A DNA stretch of 64,000 nucleotides from Budorcas taxicolor (taxonomy: Eukaryota; Chordata; Mammalia; Artiodactyla; Bovidae): NCBI RefSeq assembly GCF_023091745.1, contig NC_068933.1, positions 23,750,001 to 23,814,000 on the forward strand, in the 5' to 3' direction. Every line of letters begins with the position of its first letter. Positions within the stretch are counted from its first letter, which is position 1. The position numbers and the translations under genes are program-made. This document shows positions 24,801 to 37,700 of this stretch, piece by piece. The notes beneath the pieces were generated by a model. That model ran no database searches, was not told where the DNA came from, and saw only the letters and a program-made list of their open reading frames with translations.

Positions 24801-27800
24801 CTACAGCCCGTGTGTGTTTCCAGAATCATGATTTTTCCCATTATAACACAATCACTAAGGGTTTGCTTCCAAATTAACAGTAAAATTAAATGTTCAAGGC
24901 ACTTTTGCATGCTGCTAATGGAAGCATAAATTGACATTTTTAGAGGTTAATTTGGTAACATCTATTTTAAAATGCATATATGTTTTAATATATCAATTCC
25001 ACTTCTAAGAAGTTATCTTACAGATATGCTCAGCAAATTATCTCAGTGTGTGTCCCAGGATGCTACTGTAGACTTCTAATGAAAGGAACCTACATATGCA
25101 TCGACAAGAGGAGGGTTTAACTCATTCAGACAATGAAAAAATACGCACCATGAAAAGAAAATGACATTGACCTAGAGGTTCTGATTTGAAGGACTTCAAG
25201 ATACAGTAAGTACAAAAGTGTGTAGAACTGAAGCTTATGATATTTGGAATATGGATACAAATTCGTGGGATGATATAGAAAAAATGTTCCAAGTGGAGGT
25301 GGGAGCTGGGGTGGGAGTGTCTGAAGACTGGCTTTTCATTTTATATCTTTCTCCACTGTTTAGATTTGTATCATAGACATGTATGGACTTTACTGAAATA
25401 ACATACGTTTTCAAATTTAGTTTAAAGGGAATAGCTCAATCTAAGATGAAGCTTTACGTGTGGTGATATTGTGAGGGCTCAGGCCACACTTAAAAATGAG
25501 TTATCTTTTCTTTAGGATAATTTCTCCAACCTTTAGTAATAGATCTTTCAGAACAGAACCCATTACTCAGTCTATCTCCATGGAGGGCTGGGAGGAGAGA
25601 TAAAGTGTTAGAGCAAAACACGGATGGAATATATTAAACTGAACCCATTCAGTTAGGATCAAGTGTTCTAACAAGCCTGCTTAATTAATAGAAAACACAC
25701 TATTTTTGGTTTAGAAGTTTTAGATGTCTTTTTCAGGACCACCTTTTTTTTTTTTTTTTTTGGTTGCTTCATGTAGCTTGCGGGATCTCAGTTCCCTGAA
25801 ACAGGGATTAAACCCAGGCCACGGCAAAGCCCAGAATGCTAACTACTACACTGTCAGGGAATTCCCAGGACTACCTTTTTGAAAATACTATTTCTTCTTA
25901 CAAAGGCTTGGGTGATAGCCTAAGTGGGTGAGCAAGGGCTCAGTGAGGGTGAGGCTGATGTATGCTCTTTGTGGACTTACTGCCTCCCCTTGACAGGTGC
26001 GTCCCACCCCCTTGCTGGCTGACTTTTCCCTGTAGCACTTATTGCCGTCTGACACACTGGCCACTTGAGTTCTTTATCTTCCTCGCTATCCATGTCTCCA
26101 CACTAGACTGTGAGCTCTATGGAAGAAGGGATGCGGCAGGGAGAACCTTCTCTCCCTGCTGTGTCTTCAACATCTAAAACTGTACTCAATCCATAGTTTG
26201 CGTGGGACTTCCCAGGTGGCTCAGTTTTAACTGATTCTTTAGAATCTGCCTGCCAATGCATGAGACGCAGGAGACCCAGGTTAGATCCCTGGGTCAGGAA
26301 GATCCCCTGGGGAAGGAAATAGCAACCCCCTCCAGTATTCTTGCCTGGGAAATCCCATGGACAGAGGAGCTGGGCAGGCTACAGTCCATGGGGTCACAGA
26401 GTCCGACACAACTGAGCAACTAAGCATATCGTGAATGCGTTAATGTCTATATTTTAAAAATCCTCTTGGCATTATTATCGAGAAATGCAAGCTCACTACT
26501 GTAAAGATAGTTAATGAACTTTCTGTGCCTCTGGTTTGCCAGTGACAAAAATCAGAACAGAAACACTGCCTGGGTATGTTTCTTCGTGGGAGTTTATAGT
26601 CACTACTGTCTGGTTATTTAGACCTCTCATCTATCCCTTGTGACCACATTTTCAGTTCAATTGGAGATGGGAGCCTGGCATCCATGATGTTTGTTTAACT
26701 GTGGAACTCTTAATTGAAATGTTATCCTATATCAAAACGGAAAATGATCTTAATGCAGTTATGAGGTTTGCAACATTTAAAAGCAACCATTTAAAAGCAC
26801 AGGAGTCTCCTGATGACCATTCCTCCCACCCCCATCCATCCATTCACTCCAGATGACCTTCCCCTTGGCAGCGTTCATAGATCTGTCCTTACACATGCAG
26901 TTTGTCCCTCCCTACCCAAGCATAAACCTGACAACTGCTTAGATGGATTTTTCCCTTCACCGAGTTGACCCACTGTTCAATGGAACTGCCCACATGGACA
27001 AATGGGATAACAGATGTGCTCAGAGGAGTAAGAAATGCAACACAAGCACAAAGAGCTGAATTAACATTGATATAAAAATATTTTGTCAAGTTTAGACAAA
27101 CTCGTTTTTTAAAAAATGCAACACAATTACAGCTTGCAATTGTGTTTATTTTTCTTATAAAATTAAAAACTTTTGCAAGGGGTGGGGCACAAAACCTGGA
27201 TAGAAGAAAACTAACTTTCACCATGAACCCAGATGAGTTTCCAAGAAGTTTCTAAAAACTACTACTATGTACATGCCCTGGAATGACTTTGTCCTCAGCT
27301 CACTCAGGCTTGCTCATACCACAGACTCAGAGTCCACAAAATGCGTCATTTTCATGAGTTGAATTCTTACTGACAAAATCAATAATCGAATGGTCTCTTT
27401 TGATTTGGAATATAATATTAAAGAGGTTGATGCTACATTCTTGAATTAATTCTACCTCTCCTGTCTTGGTTCCCTGTCTCAGCTTCAGCACTGGATGCCA
27501 AATAGTAACAAAAGGCAGGATGGGTAAGTATTTCTGCTCCAAGGTAAAAGTGAGTAAGGATCCATGGGACGAAAAGCTCACTGTTCAACAACAGATTGAA
27601 GCCAGCTGCCTTGGCTAATGATGAGTGGCTAAATGAAGGGTTTCTTACATTTCATGACTGGTGGTTCTGGATAGTCTCCAGATTAATGTTTAAGAGACAT
27701 TAAAAAGGAGAAAAGAGAGAATTCCTGTGGTCTCTTGCCAGTTTCAAAGCAGGGTTCTGGGTACAGAGCCATACGTAGGAGCAGCAGATAGAAACTGGTT

Positions 27801-29126
27801 TGCTCTGACGAGCCAGAGTCTGGTTGAGAAGGTATTGGGTTGGCCAAAAAGTTCGTTTGGGTTTTCCATAATGTGTTACAGAAAAACTTGAACGAACTTT
27901 TCGGCCAATGCAATATACACCTTTTTGTTATTCCAGGAATTCTAGATTTTGAGGGGCATTTCCACTGACTAGCTCATAGTAAAAGGATAACCATGAAAAT
28001 GCATCCTTTTTAAAAAATCGAAGCATAGCTGGTTTTACAGTGTCATCTCAGTGTCAGATGGACAAGTGTTCATTTTAATTCTAAAAGTCAGAGTTAGGTG
28101 TCACCAACATACTCATAAACCCCCAAGTGGCTCCCTACTTCCAAATTCCACAGACTGGTTTGGAGAGCTTTGCACCAGCCTGCCCCCGGCCTCCCACCAC
28201 CTCGTAGACTAGTGCCCCTCATTCGCTTCCACTGAAGTGTGTCAGGCTGGTCTCACCCTCTTGCCCTGTGCATCGCTAACCTTGTGCCTTTTTTCCTCCT
28301 GAATTGATTCCTTAACCTACAAAGATCCCCCTTCCTCCCACTGCCTCCTCAAGTTTAACCACTCTTGACATGAGAGCTGAAGTCTCATCTCCTCAGGAAG
28401 CCTTCTCTGAACCTCCACCAGCCCTCACTGATTCCTCTCTCTCCGGACGCTTTCATAAACACTCTTGTTCTGAGCAGCCCAATTTGCTTGCTTACTCCAT
28501 CCACCCACGGGTCAGGAATTTTAATCTTACCTTCCTGGCTAGACGGTAAGAGCCCAAGAGCAAACGTCATGATTTGCTGGTTCTGAGAAGAAAAGTGCTG
28601 GAGCAATTTAGTCCAGTTCTCACCAACACGAGCTGGTGGGTGGCAGATGGAAGACCCTCCCACAGAATTGCTCAAAATCCCAAAAGAGCAGGTCCCTGTG
28701 GACCAGCACAGGGTCTAATGGTTCACATGCCCAGCCCAGCCCTCCACAGAATAATGTGCTTTGTAGAAATTTCTGCACAATCGCAGGGGGAAAGGAAAAA
28801 GATAGACGCCCAGGACAACCTGTAGAGAAAGAAAATGTTCTTTTGCTACATCCCACCCAAATCAAGGCTAAGATATTTCCTGTTTTTAAGTCAGAGCTAT
28901 CGGAAGTTTCCCATCAGAACACACCACAGACTGACTTCTATGCTTCTGTCTGAGTGGCACTAATCTTTTAGATAGAAAAATGTTGGTGACAATAAATTCA
29001 CACTGGAACTTTCTACTCTAAAAATACCTACGGAGAATAAATATTTCCTTAGGACTGAGAGGGTCATGATAGCACATGTTCAAATCTATCGTGCTAGGGC
29101 AAGTCAATGAGAAATACAGGAGTCAA

Positions 29127-29159
<33 letters not shown>

Positions 29160-32100
29160 AAATGTTAAAGGCTGAAGGTTCTAATACTACCCATCAAAAC
29201 TACCGGGAAGCGAGAGTTCTTTTTTTTGGAATACAGTTATCCCTCATTTTCCCTGGGGGAATTGTTTCCAGGAATCCCCTGGGATACCAAAATCCGTAGA
29301 TGTTCAAGCGTCTTATACAAAACAGCATCAGAGTACTGTCAGCCTGCTGTATCTGCAGGTTCTGCGTCCATCGATTTAATCAAAGATTTAACCTTGGGAA
29401 CCTGTTCGAATCTGTGAATTCAGAGCCTGCAGATATGGGGGTGGGCAGGGGAGTGGGTGGGGGTGGGGTGGGGAGGCAACTGTATACCCAATCAGGACAT
29501 GTGTACATATGTGATAAATTGCTTCCGACTCTTTGTGACCCTATGGACTGCAGCCTGCCAGGCTCCTCTGTCCATGAGATTCTCCAGGCAAGAACACTGG
29601 AGTGGGTTGCTGTGCCCTCCTCCAAGGGATCTTCCCAACCTAGGGATCGAACCCATACCTCTTGCTTCTCTTGCATTGGCAGGTGGGTTCTTTACCACTC
29701 GTGCCACCTGGGAAGCCCAATCAGGACATACCCACATATGAAGCCTTAGAGCTTTATCCAGAAGCTCTGGGATTGGTGGTGGTGTAAACCTCCATGGTTT
29801 AATTCAACAAACACTGATACAAACACCTGCTGTGCATCCAAGTAAGTGTGTGCATATGTGTGTGTGCATGCCTGTGAAAGAAAAGGGGAGACAGAGGGTG
29901 GAGGGAGAGGGAACTTGGGATTGCCATTGTGAACCAATCCTGAGGATAGAAATCAAGTGCAGACCTATATATATAATGACTCATTACCCAGGAGTCAGGA
30001 GTCTTTCGATATGCTTCCGACCTCCCACCGTATTGCCATGTGGATATACTATGTGTGATTGGAGAGGGAGATATGGGGTGAAGCACCTTGCCATAAATTC
30101 AACAGGGAGTAAGAATTTCTCTGGTGGTCCAGTGGTTAAGATGCCACCTTCCAGTGTGGGGGTATGGGTTCCATTTCTGGTTGAGGAATTAAGATCCCAC
30201 ATGCCATGCAGTGGGCTTCCCTGGTAGCTCAGCTGGTAAAGAATCCACCTGCAATGCAGGAGACCCCAGTTCAATTCCTGGATCAGGAAGACCCCATGGA
30301 GAAGGGATAGGCTACCCACTCCAGTATTCATGGACTTCCCTGGTGGCTCAAACAGTAAAGAATCCACCTGCAATGTGGGAGACATACGTTTGATCCCTGG
30401 GTTGGGAAAACCCCCTGGAGGAGGGCATGGCAACCCACTCTAGTATTCTTGCCTGGAGAATCCCCATGGACAGAGGAGCCTGGTGGGCTACAGTTCATGG
30501 GGTTGCAAAGAGTTGGACATGACTGAGTGACTAAGCACAGCATAGCATGTGCTGTGCAGTGCAGCCAAACAAATAAATAAATAAAAATAAAGAGAACTCT
30601 TACCAAAAAAAAAAAAAAAAAAAAACCTCCTCGGTAGAGTCTATTTTGTGGGGAAAGTGGAACCGAGACAGTAGGCCTAGCTCAATGCTTCCGAATCTTG
30701 GCAGTTAACCCAGGCCTGGCCCTCCAGGCTCAGGAGGACCTAAGCCTCTCCATCAAGGTCAAGTGTGTTACCTCCGTCGCTGCAGGTCCTGGAGTCGGAG
30801 GCCAGGCTGTCCGTGGAGCCCGTGGTGAAGCTGACGTGGACGCCCCTCAGGCTCTCGGCGGAGCCCTGGCTCACTTTCTCTAAATCAGAGCTGCTCTTGT
30901 TCATTTTTAAAAGGTGCCTGGGAAATGTAGAAACAAATGATAAAAGTAATTAATTTGGTTTCTGTTAAAAAAAAAAAAACAGCCAATGGAGTATGAACCT
31001 ATTATGCTCTTGAAGCCTGACCAGTGCTGGCAAGTTCTGAAAAAATAATTTTGGGGAAGAGAGAACAGAGGCTCTTCTGAAACCTTATACACATGAATGG
31101 CAGGTGATTTCTTGAGTGTGATTAAAGATAAGTGAATCTATTAAATTTGGAAAAGCCCCCAAACCATGATTTGGGAGGAACTGCCTTCATACTCTGGCCC
31201 TCTCTGCCAAAACATGTATGTCAGCTATTATACCACGTGTCATCTCTACAAAGAAAAATTGAACATTATAATACAAGCCAATGTACAGAGATATACAGAG
31301 ATTGGGGAGGTTTTGCAAGATCACAGGACAAATGAACTGTGGACCAAAAACAAAAGATTTCTCCTGTGCCTAGTACTCTCTTGATATAGCTTCAAAGGAT
31401 CTAGCTTGTTCCATGGAGTTAAAGGAAACATTATTTCAATTTTAATTAGATTTGTAGTGCAATGCTTAGATAGAACCATATTAAACCTTATACCAAAACT
31501 ATGGAGTGAATCTGCCCTTAGGCTTTCTATGAAATCTCTGATTGTGTCTCTAAGATAGAATGACTGTTGCACTGGGGACAGGAATATCAAGTTCAAGAAA
31601 AGAACCTCGCCTTGGAGAAAATGGTTCCCTTATTAAGTAGAAGGTTTAGCTGATTGATTTCCCTCTTTCCGAGGACCACATGAATATTCACTCTGACCTG
31701 ACATTTCCCCACACAGTGGGACAGACCACAATCAATCCAGCCCTTTCCCTGTTGGTGGTAACCTAGATTTGTCTGGACTGATATCTCCTGATGACACTCT
31801 CTCCCACCATGGTGGATCTATATCTCAATATCTGCTGTAGGAAATACACAAAACAGTATTGATTTGGTATCAGAACTGCCTTATTTAATGCATATGACCT
31901 TACAGCCAAGAATGTATTGATTGTTCTTTGTGTTCAGCATTGCCCAGCCCTGTATGGTCCTCACAGGCAGTGGAATCTCTTGTTTATTAACAGAAAAGTT
32001 TAGAGAAAGTTTGCTTCCATGAAACATGTTCTCCAAAAATATGCTTCTCTCCCCACCTCCTACTCCTAGGACTGCATTTTTAAAAGTTTTAAATCTATTA

Positions 32101-34719
32101 AAACTAAATATGACAGTGATGGCAATGTTACAAGTAATAATATTCTTTACATTCCAAAGTCGCTCTAGGGGCCTTGCTGCTTCTAAGTCACTTCAGTCGT
32201 GTCTGACTCTGTGCGACCCCATAGACAGCAGCCCACCAGGCTCCACTGTCCCTGGGATTCTCCAGGCAAGAATACTGGAGTGGGTTGCCATTTCCTTCCC
32301 CAATGCATGAAAGTGAAAAGTGAAAGTGAAGTTGCTCAGTCGTGTCCGACTTTTAGCGACCCCATGGACTGCAGCCTACCAGGCTCCTCCGCCCATGGGA
32401 TTCTCCAGGCAACAGTACAGCAGTGGGTTGCCAGTGCCTTCTCCCTAGGGGCCTTGAGGATATCAAATCTTAGAAAGTGCTATGGTAGTAGATTATCTTT
32501 ATTTTATCCTTTGGCAAAATATCATCAGAAGTTTTCATAAAATATTTTTATCCATCCTCATCAGATCCAACAACAGTGGTTTTGCAGATGAGGCCAAGAT
32601 ATGAAGTTGTGAATAACGACAAGTCCTCAGTCTAGGGAAAAAAAAAGCTAGGTCTCTCTGGCAATCCAACCACATCAGAGTGGCCCTACAGTCTCTTGGT
32701 CTACAGGCTCAGAAAACTGCCATGGGAGAAATTCCAGCACCACAGCTGCTGAGCTGCTGCAGAAAAACACCAGAAGAAATGTATATAAATAGAGAAAACA
32801 AAACAAAAAGTAAATGTGGTATGTGTGAGAACATACACATGATTACTTAGTATAAAGTGAAGCATTAAAAGAAAGAAAAATGTTGTTGCCAGATGCAAAG
32901 GGAACAAAGATATTAAATGACTGGTAGTGAATGAATGGCCAGCTCAATTTTGTGAGTCAAGGCAGTTTAAAGGAACAGACCAGGAAAAAAAAAAGAAAAG
33001 AAAGAAAATAAAAAGAGTAAGCATTTGTGAAACTTTTGTTTCAGGTGTGTGTGTGTGTCTGTGTGTGTGTACTGGATCACAGTATTAAATATAATTCTTA
33101 AAATATATTTTAGAAACTTAGTTTTAAAAAGGTTAAAAGTCATCGCTCTAGAATAGGGATGGACAAACCTTTCCTTAAAGGCCAGATGGTAAACATTTTA
33201 GGCTCGTGGATCATATAGTCTCTGTTGCAAGTATCAGCTCTGCTTTTGTAGCAGGGAAGGAGCCATTGACAATACGTAAACAAATGGGCATGTTTTCTAG
33301 TAAAACTTTTTACAACACAGATAGATGGGTGACCTGTGGGTGGTAGATGATGACTCCCGATCTAGAACAGTCTTGATCAATAGAAATATAACACAAGTTA
33401 TTACATACATATAAAATTAAAAAAAGATTAGTAGCCAAATTAAAGGTAAAATTAATTTTAACAATGTATTTTACTTCACAAAATACATAAAATATTGTCA
33501 TTTCACTATGTAACAAATACAAAATTAATGAGATATTTTATAGTTTTTTTATTCTAAGTCTTCAAAATCTGGTTTGTATTTTATATTTATAGCACATTGC
33601 AATTTAGGCTCCCACATTTTAGCTAGTGGCTACTGCACTGTGTAGGGCAGATTTAGAAAAACTCATACATGGGGAAGACTGTTCACAGTGTTACTAACAG
33701 CAGAAACAAAATCATAGGCAGTCCAATGGCCATTAGTAAAGGAATGGGTACACTGTGGTATAGTCTTGTATCAGAGTACCATATAGCATTCAAAAATAAA
33801 TAAACTTGATTTTAAGGTACTAGGATGAAAAGGATTCTTAAAACGCTGACTATTAAAAGTAGCTTGCAAAAGGCTCAAGTGTGACACCATTTATATACAA
33901 TTTTAAAACACATTATGATTCTATGTATTTTTTACACATTTTGCCACATATAACTGGTAAAATGGAAATGACACTCAACTTCAAGACAGTGATGACTCTG
34001 GGTAGCAAGGGAAAACTGAAATGGAAATTGTATAGGGAGGGATATTCCACTGGATCTGTAATATTTCCTTTTAAAAAAACCCCAGAGAACAAAATGGTAA
34101 TTATTTGAAAAACCTTGGACAAGTGCGTGTGTGAAAGTTACTCAGTTGTGTCCGACTCTGCTGCAATCCCATGGACTATACAGTCCATGGAATTCTCCAG
34201 GCCAAAATACTGGAGTGGGAAGCCTTTCCCTTCTCCAGAGGATCTTCCCAAGCCAGGGATTGAACTCAGGTCTTCCTCATTGGAGGTGGATTCTTTACCA
34301 GCTGAGCTACAAGGGAAGCCCTTGGACACATGAAAGTGAGTTTAATCATTCTTTGAACTTCACTGCATGCTTGAAAAACTTGGAAATGAACATTCTTAGA
34401 AAGAAAGAAATCACTAGGGTCTGACTAAGCCCAAGGATGGCCACTTCTATTGACCTGCTGCTGAGCCTCTGAAGGGCGAGGAACACAGAGATGACCCAGT
34501 GAGATTTCAATCAGTCCTCATGGGACAGACAGGTTCTATGAGGGTTGATTTCACCACAGAAAAGCCTCATGGATGGAAGTTATTTTTCAGTCCTAACAAC
34601 TCATCTGAGACTGTGAGGGTTAATTTTTCTACATCTACTCAGTATGAGAAGTCACAGTTTTAAAGCCCCACCAAGTGAACGCAGACAAAATCAGACTATT
34701 ATAGTGGCTGCAGGATAAA

Positions 34720-34771
<52 letters not shown>

Positions 34772-37700
34772 GGAAGTGGGAAGCCTCCAAAGGTAGACTT
34801 TGGTAAATCTTCGTAGCCAAGCCACAAGTGGAATTTTCAAGGCTTCTGGGGATTTTACTACTGTTTCTCTACCAAAAAACCCTCAAGAAGTCCAAATTCC
34901 CAACCAGTAACTAAAACCCCATAGGTAGCTGGGATGCTTAGATGTAAATCAGGAGGAAAGGGGTAACCTTTCTAAAAATCTTTCATATGAACTGCATCAA
35001 ATATCATCCACCTTGGAAACCTGTATGATCTGTTGTCTTAGAGAATGGCCACTTCAATTATCGAAGAAACACAACCACACCAGACTTGAAAATGCAAAGG
35101 GGGAAGCTGGCCATCAAAGCGGGGACAGACAATCACATCATTTTTGTGTCTCCAGTCTGTGTGTGCAATAGATTTCTCAAGAATCCTTGCAAAAGGCTTA
35201 AGATTCCAAAGATAACTTTTCTGGGCCCTAATAGATTGTTCCATCAGATGCAAGGCCAGATGAGAATCCAAAGGCACTCAGCAATACACAGCCATACTAT
35301 ACTTTTTTCCTTTTAAAGGCTCTTTTCCTTCATTAATGATAGTTTGACTTGCCTTTCAAAAAACTGGTGCAAACCATCTACGCGATGAACTCTGATGTCA
35401 CGTGATTTAAGGAAGTGGCTTCATGAGGCCAAAGCCACATGCTCTAGTCTTTCCTCTCTGGGTGGCGACTAACACTCTTATCAGCTGCAGTGAGAGCACT
35501 GCCTGCACAGATGTCGTTGCTCTGCACTGTGAAAAATGACTTGTTCTTGCTCAGACTTCCTTCCCTACCTCCCCCCGTGATTAGACACAGTCACAGGAGA
35601 GCAGTGTGAGATACGCAGCCAGTGGCACAGTGTCCTTAGAGATCTGAGCCCTGCAGCTGCTGCTCAGTGTTTGCAGAATGGCTTTTCCCCCCATTGTCCT
35701 TAGAGAAAGAAGCCTTGCCAGAGTTTTCTCCCTACCGTATTGGTAGAAAGCTGCGAAAAAATAATAATAATCCAGCCGGAAGAGCCATCTGCCAGACTTC
35801 CTCATTCATAGGAAAAAAAAAAATACCAAGTCTAAAAATACCCCCGAGTTTTCAGAATGCCCAATATTCTGAACAGATACCAGACCCCAGTGGGGGCAGA
35901 GACTATTTCTCAGACACGGCGGCTAGAATCCTCATAAGCAGCACAACTGAAAGTGTGACCGAGGCAAACGTTCATTCTCACAGCTCTGAGTCTGGGTTAG
36001 TTCACATCTATCTGGTTGAGAAATTTTTGCCTCTGGGGTGGAAGGTAAGGAAAGTCACACAGCACCAGTGTGCAGTTTGACACTAGTTCTCCAGACCCCT
36101 GTACACAGTTATACCACCCGGTCTTCGGATGAATCAAGTTCACTGCTATGTCTAATGTTTTGGGGAAGCCCTTTCAGGTAGCTCAGAAAGCACAAACATG
36201 TTTGAAAACTCAATAACTTAAGTTACCAAGAAGGGAAAACAAACTGGCTTAGATGCAACTAAATCAAGTCATGCCTTAATCAAAGAATGAGAGCCTCTTA
36301 CCATCCCAGACTCCAGCTCTCGGTGCTGTGATCACCCACATGGCCTCCCAGAGCCCAGGGCTGGGCTGGGCCGGTGCCGGCGGGGTCCTGCGGAGCAGCC
36401 CTGAGGATGGGCCAGCTTCAAAGGCGGCCGAGTGTGCCCTGTCAGCCTGCTGTGAATTCACCAGCTCAGAGCTCTCCGTTTCCCCTCAGTTCCTCTCTGA
36501 CTTTTCTATAAAATGCACTTCCTGCGAAAGCACAGGAAAATAGGGACGGCTCTGCCTCTGCGACCTGCGGCTTTCGATCTCCAATTGTCCTGTTGGGCTG
36601 CATCATCAGAAGCCATTCAAATACCCTCTCAAATACACTCAATTTCACCCTATTTCATTCTCTACTATTTGGCCAGATCCTAAAGTCAAAATCATTCAAT
36701 GACTGGAGCTGAAACACTGGGTTAGCTTGGTGAATACAAGCACCCCGTTTTTATTTATCTTATGCCTGTATGACCAGCAGTGCATTCCCCAACCCTGTCT
36801 TTTTTGAATACCATTCTCATATTTTCCAGTAAATAAATACTGCCTGCCTGCTCTGTGCCAGGCACTGTGTCAGGATTTGTGGGTGCAACAGCGAGGAGAG
36901 GTGATACTATCCTTGCTTCAACAACGTGGTAGATAAATATTGATCAATCTCCTCTAAAAAAGTATGCAGAGGGCTTGAGCCACGGTTGTCAGAAAACATC
37001 TGCAGCCTTAGTCATTCTGACTCAAAATCTCTCCAAAATCCTTCTCGCATAATGATGGTCAACCTTCAAGAACCCTACACAGAGCTCGTGCAAGTATTCT
37101 TGACCTCTGCCGCCATACCGAATCAGCTCTGGTCTCGCACGCTAACAGAAACACACCTCCAGATTGTCTTTGATTTCAAATATCCCCCTCACCCCACCCC
37201 TGCACCGTGCATACATTAGAAAACATGCCTAGCATTCTGTTTGGAAAAAAAATTATCACCATTTTGGTTAATCAATATCCACTACTTCTGCTCATATATA
37301 CTCTGCTCCGGTGGGGCGAGTCTCTCCATTGTCCCCAAAGCACCCTGCATTCCTGTCCCTGCCCCATTTTGGCAGAGAGGGAAACATTCTCTCTCCCCTC
37401 CAAACCTTTTCCATACCCAAGACCTAGCAGCAGCAGCAGCATCACTTACCTACAAACCCTTCCCAAGCCATCTCAGTCTTCTCTGACTGGTCTGTGCCCT
37501 CTGGAACTCATACCAAACTGAGTCTGATTCACATCACTGAGCATTTGGTTATAATCCTGGTTAGATGATTCTGTTTCATGTGAAACAGGCTTGTTACCAC
37601 CACAATTATAAACTGTTTTGAGGAGCTGTGTCCTAGTCAGGACATGCTGGAACACAGAGTCATTATTAAACACTTCTTGATTAAGTTTATCTGCCTCTGT

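Larger units (their letters stand above)
18964..30771 (-). other. PRAG1: PRAG1 intron 4 (11.8 kb)
   Basis: It contains Bov-tA/Bov-A2 SINEs, BovB and CHR-1 copies, L1M/L2/hAT/Tigger-like remnants, a mariner MITE hairpin and two microsatellites, listed separately. Stretches 22.75-24.85 kb and 26.45-27.8 kb are essentially unique. No coding exon was recognised. Confidence 0.85.

Noticed and set aside
34635..34820. Frame with a His-Thr repeat
   Set aside because: Simply the (TG)n microsatellite translated.
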